This document shows positions 1-5,962 of a DNA stretch of 5,962 bases, piece after piece. The stretch lies in contig CBFHNG010000068.1 in assembly GCA_965657165.1 (NCBI GenBank), positions 1-5,962 of the forward strand. The letters are read 5' to 3'. The position numbers and the translations under genes are program-made. The notes below the pieces were generated by a model. The model ran no database searches. It worked only from the letters and a program-made list of their open reading frames with translations, and was not told where the DNA came from. Source of the stretch: UBA3537 sp965657165 (GTDB lineage Bacteria > Bacteroidota > Bacteroidia > Flavobacteriales > Flavobacteriaceae). How positions within the stretch are numbered: the first letter of the stretch is position 1; each line of letters opens with the position of its first letter.

Positions 1-186
1 CAAAAATCTGCAAAGCAACATATTGTGGATAAAATTCCCAAAAGCGGATTATTAGAAAAAGCACAACAAGAAGCTTTGGAAACTATTGGTTTGATGGAAC
101 AAATTGTTCAAACCATTGGTTGGACTTTGGATTATTCGGCTTTAGAGTTAGAGCAACCCACTCAAAAACAAATTGAATGCGTATAG
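1..186 (+). CDS. 3' end of an unidentified gene, possibly DUF4230 family (partial)
   Basis: Frame 1 is open from the left edge to a TAG at 184-186, giving 61 C-terminal residues; the start lies outside the window. The visible part begins with a basic stretch (QKSAKQHIVDKIPKSG), then a probable amphipathic helix (LLEKAQQEALETIGLMEQIV), then QTIGWTLDYSALELEQ and a polar tail. A helix followed by a hydrophobic 'GW-LDY' strand resembles the C-terminal end of DUF4230 proteins, which are membrane-anchored proteins of unknown function. That match is from memory and weak. The stop lies inside the start of the next gene (10-base overlap), so the two are probably cotranscribed and perhaps translationally coupled. 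That this is coding is supported by the open frame and sensible composition; the family is a guess. Confidence 0.6.
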   Translation, partial: QKSAKQHIVDKIPKSGLLEKAQQEALETIGLMEQIVQTIGWTLDYSALELEQPTQKQIECV

Positions 187-545
187 ATGAGATAAGAGAA
201 TTTTGTTTACAACAACCAAAATCAACCGAAGAATTTCCTTTTGACAAGGATACTTTAGTATTTAAGGTTTTGGGGAAAATTTTTGCTCTTTGTCCTTTGA
301 AGCAATGGGAGAAGGGTCTGCCGTCAATTACATTAAAATGCGACCCAGAATATGCTATTGAACTTAGAGAAAATTACAGTTGTATTGTTCCAGGGTTTCA
401 TGCCAATAAAAAACACTGGAATACAATACATCTAAAAACCAATGAAATACCACGAAAATTATTGTTTGAGTTTATTTCACACAGTTATACTATGGTGGTA
501 AAGACTATGACAAAAAAACAACAGAATAAACTTCAAATCAATTAA
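177..545 (+). CDS. MmcQ/YjbR (DUF419) family protein
   Basis: This is a complete 122-residue protein, the usual length for the MmcQ/YjbR family. These small proteins have a CyaY-like fold and are often labelled DNA-binding, but no firm biochemical role is established. Family hallmarks are visible: an N-terminal helix (IDEIREFCLQQPKSTEEF, about residues 3-20), the PFDKDTLVFKVLGKIFAL strand pair (21-38), the LKCDPEYAIELRENY segment (53-67), the IVPGFHANKKHWNTIHL core (70-86) and a C-terminal helix with ISHSYTMVV (100-108). No signal peptide or membrane segment is seen, so it is probably cytosolic. The ATG at 177 is the natural start because it gives the full family N-terminus; it overlaps the previous gene's stop by 10 bases. 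Only 11 bases separate its TAA from the first hydroxyproline gene, so it probably shares that transcript. Nothing in its sequence links it to hydroxyproline. Confidence 0.9.
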   Translation: MRIDEIREFCLQQPKSTEEFPFDKDTLVFKVLGKIFALCPLKQWEKGLPSITLKCDPEYAIELRENYSCIVPGFHANKKHWNTIHLKTNEIPRKLLFEFISHSYTMVVKTMTKKQQNKLQIN

Positions 546-556
546 CAAAAAACGCA

Positions 557-1465
557 ATGAACAACATCAAATGGAAAGGCATTATGCCTGCAGTTACCAC
601 AAAATTTACCGCACAAGACCAGTTGGACTTGGATATGTTTTCAGTAAATATTAAAGCACAGCTAGAAGCCGGAGTACACGGCATTGTATTAGGAGGAACT
701 TTAGGTGAAGCCAGTACACTTACATCAAAAGAAAAAAGAGAACTAACCAAAACAACTGTTAAACTTGCCAATGGGCGTGTTCCTGTACTTATGAACATCG
801 CCGAACAAACAACTTTTGGTGCTGTAGAAACCGCAAAAATCGCTGAACAAGATGGTGCAAATGGCTTGATGCTATTGCCTCCAATGCGCTATAATGCTTG
901 TCCAACAGAGACAGTTAAATACCTCAAAACCGTTGCCAAAAACACAACACTTCCAATTCTGATTTATAACAATCCTGTGGATTACAAAATAGAAGTTACT
1001 TTGGATATGTTTGAAGAATTGTTGGAATGTGAAAATATTCAAGCCGTGAAAGAATCAACACGAGATGTATCGAATGTTACAAGGATTAAAAATCGTTTTG
1101 GAAATCGTCTGAAAATCATGACAGGAGTAGATACTATAGCACTAGAAAGTATGATTATGGGTGCCGATGGTTGGATTGCCGGGCTTGTATGTGCTTTTCC
1201 AAAAGAAACAGTGGTTTTATATGAACTTGTTAAATCAGGAAGGATTCAAGAAGCCATAGAAATATATAGATGGTTTTTTCCACTTTTAGAATTGGATATT
1301 CACTCGAAACTTGTTCAAAATATTAAATTAGCTGAGGTTTATACCGAAATAGGCACAGAACATGTTCGTGCTCCTAGATTAATGTTGCAAGGTTCAGAAC
1401 GTGAGCGTGTCATTGGAATCATTGAAAACGCTTTGAATAATAGACCAAACCTGCCAAAAATATAA
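557..1465 (+). CDS. DapA-superfamily lyase, probable 1-pyrroline-4-hydroxy-2-carboxylate deaminase
   Basis: This 302-residue protein has the normal length of the dihydrodipicolinate synthase/N-acetylneuraminate lyase superfamily (TIM barrel, class I aldolase type). The Schiff-base lysine is K165 in IQAVKEST, the catalytic tyrosine is Y137 in LIYNNP, and the pyruvate-carboxylate loop is GGTLGE (46-51). It opens with WKGIMPAVTTKF, as many catabolic members do. Unlike biosynthetic DapA, the GTTGE motif reads GTLGE, and the YNVPSRTG motif, whose Arg binds the aspartate-semialdehyde side, reads YNNPVDYK, so that Arg is absent. With an epimerase, a D-amino acid oxidoreductase and a semialdehyde dehydrogenase downstream, the best role is conversion of 1-pyrroline-4-hydroxy-2-carboxylate to 2,5-dioxopentanoate plus ammonia (LhpC/HypD function). 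An alternative is a sugar-acid dehydratase such as 2-keto-3-deoxy-L-arabinonate dehydratase, which yields the same product. It is cytosolic. The ATG at 557 fits the family N-terminus; no Shine-Dalgarno sequence is seen. Confidence 0.87.
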   Translation: MNNIKWKGIMPAVTTKFTAQDQLDLDMFSVNIKAQLEAGVHGIVLGGTLGEASTLTSKEKRELTKTTVKLANGRVPVLMNIAEQTTFGAVETAKIAEQDGANGLMLLPPMRYNACPTETVKYLKTVAKNTTLPILIYNNPVDYKIEVTLDMFEELLECENIQAVKESTRDVSNVTRIKNRFGNRLKIMTGVDTIALESMIMGADGWIAGLVCAFPKETVVLYELVKSGRIQEAIEIYRWFFPLLELDIHSKLVQNIKLAEVYTEIGTEHVRAPRLMLQGSERERVIGIIENALNNRPNLPKI

Positions 1466-1469
1466 ATTT

Positions 1470-3026
1470 ATGGAATTAGGAAAAAATCATATTGGATACA
1501 CATACACTTCGTCAGGATCTAAAACATTTAAAACATTTAATCCAAAATTAAATTCTGAAACTCCTTTTGAATTTACTGAGGCTACTCACGAAGAGATTAA
1601 TACTGCAGTAAATTTGGCCTGGGATGCATTTAAATCCTATCGCAAAATTTCTGGAAAATCAAAAGCAAAGTTTCTTAATTTGATAGCAGATGAACTGGCA
1701 TCAATAGAAAACGATATTATTGAAATGTATTGTCAAGAATCTGGATTGCCAGAGGGTAGAGCTAAAGGTGAGCTGGGGAGAACAATTTTTCAACTTTGCA
1801 CATTTGCTCAATTGGTTGAAGATGATCATTGGGTTGAAGCAAACATAAATTCAAATGCTCGTCATTCCAATAAACCTGATTTAAGACAATACAATATACC
1901 GCTTGGACCAGTAGCTGTTTTTGGAGCAAGTAATTTTCCTTTAGCCTATTCTACTGCTGGTGGCGATACAGCCTCAGCTTTGGCTTCAGGCTGTCCAGTT
2001 ATTGTAAAATCACATCCAATGCATGCTGGTACTGGTACATTGGTGGCCAATGCCATTATAAAAGCAGCAAAAAAAACAAATATGCCCGATGGTGTATTTT
2101 CAAATTTAAACAGTTGTGATACTGAAGTAGGACGTATGTTGGTACTCCATCCAAAAGTAAAAGCCGTTGGATTTACAGGGAGTATAAAGGGTGGGCGTGC
2201 TTTGTTTGATTATGCTGCTAGCCGCCCAGAACCTATTCCAGTTTTTGCCGAAATGGGAAGTATAAATCCAGTGGTATTTTTAAAAGGTTCTCTCTCTGAA
2301 AAAAATAACCATTGGGCAGAAACCTATGCAAGTTCAATTACTCTAGGGACAGGACAATTTTGTACAAATCCAGGACTAATTGTAGGCTTAAAATCTGATG
2401 AATTTTCAACATTTGCTAAAGATTTAGCAAACAAGATAGAAACCATTCAAGCACAGTGTATGTTGCATCCAAAACTTCATACACATTACGAACATTTGAA
2501 AAATGAAACCTTAGCACAAACAAAGGTACAACTCTTAAGTTCTACAACAGTTGATACAAAATTAGCCTCTGTTTCAGGAACAGTCGCTCTTGTAGATGCT
2601 GCTACATTTATAGATAATCCTTTGCTGCATAGAGAAGTTTTTGGGCCGTTTTCCATACTTGTTCAATGTGAAGATTACATTCAAATGGAACAATTAATTG
2701 AAACACTAGAAGGACAACTTACAGGGACAATTATTGGTGCTGATGCAGAGCTTTCATCTCAAATTCAACTTTTAGAAGCCCTCCAGTACAAAGTTGGTCG
2801 AATAATTTTTAATGGTGTTCCAACAGGGGTTGAGGTTTGTCCTTCGATGACGCACGGAGGACCATATCCAGCCTCCACCGATAGCCGATTTACTGCAGTT
2901 GGAACAAATGCTATTAAGCGATGGGTTCGTCCTTTTAGTTTTCAGGGGTTTCCAGATAGTTTGCTTCCCAATGTTCTTCAAAAGAAAAACCCAGATCAAA
3001 TAAAGCGTAATGAACATGAATACTAA
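1470..3026 (+). CDS. NAD(P)-dependent aldehyde dehydrogenase, probable alpha-ketoglutarate semialdehyde (2,5-dioxovalerate) dehydrogenase
   Basis: This 518-residue protein is a full-length aldehyde dehydrogenase superfamily member, slightly longer than the common 480-500. Key residues are present: N155 in FGASNFPLAYS (oxyanion hole), K180 in VIVKSHP (cofactor binding), GFTGS at 234-238 (Rossmann segment), E261 in FAEMGS (general base), C298 in GTGQFCTNPGL (nucleophile) and EVFGPF at 389-394. The FGASNFP, GQFCTNPGL and C-terminal THGGPYPAST segments are typical of the alpha-ketoglutarate semialdehyde dehydrogenase subgroup. The enzyme would oxidise 2,5-dioxopentanoate to 2-oxoglutarate, the last pathway step and the entry to the TCA cycle. 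The start lies 4 bases after the preceding stop, in an A/T-only leader (TATAAATTT) typical of Flavobacteriia, and its 3' end overlaps the next gene by 17 bases. NAD versus NADP preference cannot be read reliably. The ALDH family call is near certain; the substrate rests on subgroup motifs plus neighbours. Confidence 0.92.
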   Translation: MELGKNHIGYTYTSSGSKTFKTFNPKLNSETPFEFTEATHEEINTAVNLAWDAFKSYRKISGKSKAKFLNLIADELASIENDIIEMYCQESGLPEGRAKGELGRTIFQLCTFAQLVEDDHWVEANINSNARHSNKPDLRQYNIPLGPVAVFGASNFPLAYSTAGGDTASALASGCPVIVKSHPMHAGTGTLVANAIIKAAKKTNMPDGVFSNLNSCDTEVGRMLVLHPKVKAVGFTGSIKGGRALFDYAASRPEPIPVFAEMGSINPVVFLKGSLSEKNNHWAETYASSITLGTGQFCTNPGLIVGLKSDEFSTFAKDLANKIETIQAQCMLHPKLHTHYEHLKNETLAQTKVQLLSSTTVDTKLASVSGTVALVDAATFIDNPLLHREVFGPFSILVQCEDYIQMEQLIETLEGQLTGTIIGADAELSSQIQLLEALQYKVGRIIFNGVPTGVEVCPSMTHGGPYPASTDSRFTAVGTNAIKRWVRPFSFQGFPDSLLPNVLQKKNPDQIKRNEHEY

Positions 3027-4029
3027 AACTACAGAATTTAAATGTATTGATGCTCACACCTGTGGCAATCCAGTTCGTGTTGTGACCACAGGTCACCCAA
3101 GTCTAAAAGGTGCAAATATGAGTGAAAAACGGTTGCACTTTTTAGAAGAATTTGATTGGATAAGAACAGGACTAATGTTTGAACCAAGGGGGCACGATAT
3201 GATGAGCGGGAGTTTTATTTTTCCTCCACATGACCCTTCAAATGATTGTGCTGTACTTTTTATTGAAACCTCGGGATGTTTGCCCATGTGTGGTCATGGT
3301 ACAATAGGAACGGTTACTGTAGCTATAGAACAGGGTTTGGTTATTCCTAAAATTGCAGGTCAACTTAGTATTGAAACTCCAGCAGGTTTGGTACACATTG
3401 ATTATGAAGAATCAGACGGAAAGGTTAAGTGGGTTAAACTAAAAAATGTAAAAAGCTACTTATCAGATAGCGGTTTGAGTATAGAAAGTTCTGTGCTTGG
3501 CGAACTTTCATTTGATGTAGCGTATGGAGGAAATTTCTATGCCATTATTGATTCTCAAAATAATTTTTCGGGGATTCAAGATTTTACGGCTGCAGAAATT
3601 ATTCGTCATTCTCAAGAGCTACGAGATAAAATTAATTTGAAATACCCTAATCAATTTATTCATCCTGAAAATTCAAATATAAATGGAGTATCACATATGC
3701 TTTGGACAGGATCAACGCTAAATCCTACATCGCATGGACGTAATGCTGTTTTTTATGGAGATAAAGCCATAGATCGAAGTCCTTGTGGAACAGGAACTTC
3801 TGCTAGAATGGCACAGATGTATTCCAAAGGTTTATTGAAAAAAGGAGAGAGCTTTATTCATGAAAGCTATATTGGAAGTACATTTACTGGCTGTATTGAA
3901 GGCATTTCAAAAATAGGGGATACTGTGGCGATAATTCCAAGCATAAAAGGTTGGGCAAGAGTTTATGGATACAATTCAATAACAATAGATAAGGACGATC
4001 CTTATTCAAAAGGATTTCAAGTGATTTAA
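3010..4029 (+). CDS. Proline racemase-superfamily enzyme, probable 4-hydroxyproline 2-epimerase
   Basis: This 339-residue protein matches the usual 310-345 residue length of the PLP-independent proline racemase superfamily. The N-terminus carries the typical CIDAHTCGNPVRVV motif (12-25). Both acid/base cysteines are present: C94 in MCGHGTIG and C259 in DRSPCGTGTSARMA. Family knowledge says trans-3-hydroxy-L-proline dehydratases replace the first cysteine with Ser or Thr, so two cysteines favour a racemase/epimerase. The neighbouring deaminase and semialdehyde dehydrogenase make trans-4-hydroxy-L-proline to cis-4-hydroxy-D-proline the likely reaction, the first step of the pathway; proline racemase is less likely. 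The protein is cytosolic. The start is ambiguous: ATG codons at 3010 and 3016 are in frame and both lie inside the end of the dehydrogenase gene (overlap 17 or 11 bases), implying translational coupling. The two extra residues do not affect any motif. Confidence 0.92.
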   Translation: MNMNTKTTEFKCIDAHTCGNPVRVVTTGHPSLKGANMSEKRLHFLEEFDWIRTGLMFEPRGHDMMSGSFIFPPHDPSNDCAVLFIETSGCLPMCGHGTIGTVTVAIEQGLVIPKIAGQLSIETPAGLVHIDYEESDGKVKWVKLKNVKSYLSDSGLSIESSVLGELSFDVAYGGNFYAIIDSQNNFSGIQDFTAAEIIRHSQELRDKINLKYPNQFIHPENSNINGVSHMLWTGSTLNPTSHGRNAVFYGDKAIDRSPCGTGTSARMAQMYSKGLLKKGESFIHESYIGSTFTGCIEGISKIGDTVAIIPSIKGWARVYGYNSITIDKDDPYSKGFQVI

Positions 4030-4035
4030 TAGATA

Positions 4036-5283
4036 ATGAGCAAACATGTAGTTATTGTTGGAGGTGGTATTATTGGGCTTTGTAGTGCTTTCTTTCTTCG
4101 TGAAAAAGGCTGTGATGTTACGGTTATTGACAAATCTGACCTTAAAAATGGTGCTTCTCACATCAATGCAGGATATGTATGTCCAAGTCATTTTACTCCG
4201 CTAGCCACACCAGGAATTATTCAACAAGGTTTAAAATGGATGTTTAATTCTTCTAGTCCTTTTTTTATTCATCCTAAATTTGAACGGTCATTAATACAAT
4301 GGTTATGGGCATTTAAGTCTTCTTGTAATTCATCATTAATGAGAAAAAATGAACCTCATTTGCGTGACTTATGTCAGCTTAGTCAAGGGTTGTTTGAAGA
4401 ACTCAGTCAACACTCAGCACTGGAATTTCAGTACGATAAAAAAGGTCTTTTGATGCTGTGTCAAACACCAAAAGCATTGGAACACGAGTTACATGTTCTA
4501 AAACGTGCAAATTCTTTGAATGTCGAGGCCAAAGAAATGTCACCGTCAGAAATAAAGCAATTAGAAACTCACGTCAAAATTGATGCAATTGGTGGTGTTT
4601 ATTTTCCAAATGACAGCCATACTACGCCATCAGATTTTATGGTTCAGATGAAGCACTATTTAGAAAAAATTGGGGTTAAGTTTTTGCTGAATAAAGAGGT
4701 AACGCATTTTAATTTTAAACATGATAATATTGAAAGTTTATGCACTTCTTCAAGAAATATTATGGCGGATGATTTTGTAGTTGCTTCGGGGATATGGTCT
4801 GCAAAATTATTGAAACAATTAAAACTAAAATTGTTGCTTCAGCCTGGAAAAGGTTATGCTTTTGAATCCAAGCGGATTTCAAACATATCAATACCTTCAA
4901 TTTTGGTGGAAGCTAAAACAGCAGTTACCCCCATGCATGAATTTACACGTTTTGCAGGGACTATGGAAATTTCGGGATTTAACAATAAATTAAATGATAA
5001 CCGAATTCAATCTATTGCTGCTGCGGTAGAACAATTCTATCCAGACATTACTATTACTCAAGAAGAAAAAGCTACTGCTAAATATGGGTATAGACCACTT
5101 TCTCCAGATGGGATGCCTTATATTGGGAAGCCAAATAACTTTAAAAATCTTACCATTGCAACTGGTCATGCCATGATAGGTTGGACCCTCGGACCAGGAA
5201 CTGGAAAGATAGTTTCGGAGTTGATTTTAAATCAAAAACCATCTGTAGATTTAAGTCCTTACCACCCTAATCGGAAGTTTTAA
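4036..5283 (+). CDS. DadA-like FAD-dependent amino acid oxidoreductase, probable D-hydroxyproline dehydrogenase
   Basis: This 415-residue protein has the length of DadA-type D-amino acid dehydrogenases (DAO superfamily). The N-terminal FAD-binding strand-turn-helix is clear: VVIVGGGIIGL with the GxGxxG glycines at 9, 11 and 14, ending in an acidic residue at D32 (VTVIDKSD). The GASHINAGYVCPS segment (39-51) corresponds to the FAD-contacting 'NAG' region of DadA proteins. The C-terminal part has GYRPLSPDGMPYIG (351-364) and the second FAD-contact motif ATGHAMIGWTLGPGTG (375-390). The likely reaction is oxidation of cis-4-hydroxy-D-proline to 1-pyrroline-4-hydroxy-2-carboxylate, passing electrons to the respiratory chain or to oxygen. 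No transmembrane segment or signal peptide is seen, so any membrane link would be peripheral. It starts 6 bases after the epimerase stop and is the last gene of the operon. D-proline or another D-amino acid is an alternative substrate; glycine oxidase-like activity is less likely in this setting. Confidence 0.88.
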   Translation: MSKHVVIVGGGIIGLCSAFFLREKGCDVTVIDKSDLKNGASHINAGYVCPSHFTPLATPGIIQQGLKWMFNSSSPFFIHPKFERSLIQWLWAFKSSCNSSLMRKNEPHLRDLCQLSQGLFEELSQHSALEFQYDKKGLLMLCQTPKALEHELHVLKRANSLNVEAKEMSPSEIKQLETHVKIDAIGGVYFPNDSHTTPSDFMVQMKHYLEKIGVKFLLNKEVTHFNFKHDNIESLCTSSRNIMADDFVVASGIWSAKLLKQLKLKLLLQPGKGYAFESKRISNISIPSILVEAKTAVTPMHEFTRFAGTMEISGFNNKLNDNRIQSIAAAVEQFYPDITITQEEKATAKYGYRPLSPDGMPYIGKPNNFKNLTIATGHAMIGWTLGPGTGKIVSELILNQKPSVDLSPYHPNRKF

Positions 5284-5962
5284 CTATTTTGACTTAACGC
5301 CACAAAATACTTATAGAACAAAGGAATCGTTTCAATACCTTTTAGATAATTAAAGACACCATAATGCTCATTGGGGGAGTGTATGGCATCGCTATTTAGG
5401 CCAAAGCCCATCAAAATGGTTTTACTTTTAAGATGTTCTTCAAAAAGTGCCACAATTGGGATGCTTCCGCCACCACGTTGTGGAATGGGATGCTTTCCAA
5501 AAGTATCGAAATACGCTTTTGATGCCGCTTGATAACCAATATTATCAATTGGAGTTACATACCCCTGACCGCCGTGGTGTGGCGTCACTTTAACTCGTAC
5601 ACCCTTTGGAGCAATACTTTCAAAATGTGTTTTAAAAAGCGCTGTAATTTCATGGTGGTCTTGGTGTGGTACCAAACGCATCGAAATTTTAGCATAAGCC
5701 TTACTCGCAATGACTGTTTTGGCGCCTTCACCAGTATAGCCGCCCCAAATACCATTCACATCAAGGGTTGGTCGAATGGAATTTCTTTCATTGGTGGTAT
5801 ATCCTTTTTCGCCATAAATTTCGTCAATATCAAGAGCTTTTTTATAATCTTCCAAAGAAAAAGGGGCTTCGGCCATAGCTTCTCTTTCCTTTTTGGATAG
5901 TTCTTCTACTTTATCATAAAAACCTGGAATGGTGATATGGTTGTTTTCGTCATGTAAAGAGG
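5280..5962 (-). CDS. M20 family metallopeptidase/dipeptidase, C-terminal part (partial at right edge)
   Basis: The minus-strand frame is open from the right edge to a TAA at 5282-5280, giving 227 residues. The ATG complementary to 5874-5876 is internal: the frame continues upstream to the edge as LHDENNHITIPGFYDKVEEL, a normal M20 mid-region, so the true start is outside the window. Visible parts are a linker with YGEKGYTTNERNSIRPTLDVNGIWGGYTGEG, a dimerisation/lid-domain stretch (SKAYAKISMRLVPHQDHHEI), then the return to the catalytic domain with RGGGSIPIV and the metal-ligand histidine in SDAIHSPNEHYGV. The other metal ligands (the N-terminal H, D and E residues) lie outside the window and cannot be checked. 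The layout is closest to the PepV/carnosinase-like dipeptidases of the M20 family. It is convergent with the hydroxyproline genes and overlaps the last one by 4 bases. Cleavage of hydroxyproline-containing dipeptides is possible, but only adjacency suggests it. Sampled lines look somewhat richer in G+C than the preceding gene. Confidence 0.9.
   Translation of the reverse strand, partial: SLHDENNHITIPGFYDKVEELSKKEREAMAEAPFSLEDYKKALDIDEIYGEKGYTTNERNSIRPTLDVNGIWGGYTGEGAKTVIASKAYAKISMRLVPHQDHHEITALFKTHFESIAPKGVRVKVTPHHGGQGYVTPIDNIGYQAASKAYFDTFGKHPIPQRGGGSIPIVALFEEHLKSKTILMGFGLNSDAIHSPNEHYGVFNYLKGIETIPLFYKYFVALSQNS

Larger units (their letters stand above)
177..5283 (+). other. Probable operon: MmcQ gene plus four hydroxyproline-catabolism genes
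   Basis: Five consecutive + strand genes have junctions of +11, +4, -17 and +6 bases, and the partial gene further left overlaps the first by 10 bases. No junction has room for a terminator, and a promoter between genes would have to lie inside coding sequence. The simplest reading is one transcript whose promoter is left of the window, possibly with an internal promoter inside the MmcQ gene driving the catabolic part. The order is lyase/deaminase (step 3), semialdehyde dehydrogenase (step 4), epimerase (step 1), oxidoreductase (step 2). Cotranscription is inferred from spacing only. Confidence 0.7.

Noticed and set aside
466..495. Possible Bacteroidota promoter (TTG at 466-468, 19-base spacer, TACTATGG at 488-495) upstream of the first catabolic gene.
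   Set aside because: The spacing fits TTG-N19-TAnnTTTG, but the -7 element matches only partly, and the segment encodes conserved MmcQ residues. Too weak to call without transcript mapping.
538..798. Minus-strand open frame opposite the start of the DapA-like gene.
   Set aside because: It lies within a strongly supported gene on the other strand, has no recognisable motif, and is best explained as a shadow frame.
2772..3017. Minus-strand open frame opposite the end of the aldehyde dehydrogenase gene.
   Set aside because: It is antisense to conserved ALDH sequence and resembles no family I recognise.
5251..5297. Inverted repeat TTAAGTC (5251-5257) and GACTTAA (5291-5297) flanking the convergent stop codons, considered as a terminator.
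   Set aside because: The arms are 7 bases and A/T-rich, the loop is 33 bases, and no T-run follows the right arm. Chance occurrence in A+T-rich DNA is more likely.
5280..5876. A short complete 198-residue M20 protein starting at the ATG complementary to 5874-5876.
   Set aside because: The frame stays open to the window edge with family-like sequence, and this ATG would remove the N-terminal catalytic half. It is an internal Met of a longer gene.
5529..5900. Plus-strand 123-residue open frame opposite the M20 peptidase.
   Set aside because: It is antisense to clear M20 motifs (HSPNE lies just left of it, RLVPHQD within it), and its aromatic-rich composition is typical of an antisense frame.

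Overview
The window looks like chromosomal DNA from a Bacteroidota bacterium, most likely Flavobacteriia. The DNA is A+T-rich. Genes begin after A/T-rich leaders without clear Shine-Dalgarno sequences. The protein families and their close packing also fit that group. The organism is an inference from style, not from a marker gene. There is no RNA gene, mobile element, CRISPR array or long repeat, and no gene-free stretch above about 11 bases between genes.

Layout: (1) bases 1-186 hold the 3' end of a gene whose start lies outside the window, possibly a DUF4230-type protein. (2) Bases 177-545 encode a MmcQ/YjbR (DUF419) family protein. (3) Bases 557-5283 hold four tightly packed + strand genes: a DapA-superfamily lyase/deaminase, an aldehyde dehydrogenase, a proline racemase-superfamily epimerase, and a DadA-like FAD amino acid oxidoreductase. 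(4) From 5280 to the right edge, on the minus strand, is the C-terminal part of an M20 family metallopeptidase, whose start lies beyond the window.

Together the four central genes form a complete trans-4-hydroxy-L-proline degradation route. The epimerase makes cis-4-hydroxy-D-proline. The FAD enzyme oxidises it to 1-pyrroline-4-hydroxy-2-carboxylate. The DapA-like enzyme deaminates and dehydrates that to 2,5-dioxopentanoate (alpha-ketoglutarate semialdehyde). The aldehyde dehydrogenase oxidises this to 2-oxoglutarate for the TCA cycle. Gene order (steps 3, 4, 1, 2) does not follow pathway order. No transporter or regulator for the pathway is visible, and no convincing promoter or terminator was found.

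This is a recognisable catabolic operon rather than a new type of system. The points worth a second look are its physical linkage to the upstream MmcQ gene, the single-subunit form of the D-hydroxyproline oxidising enzyme, the altered active-site residues of the DapA-like enzyme, and the shared TTAA stop between the operon and the convergent peptidase gene.
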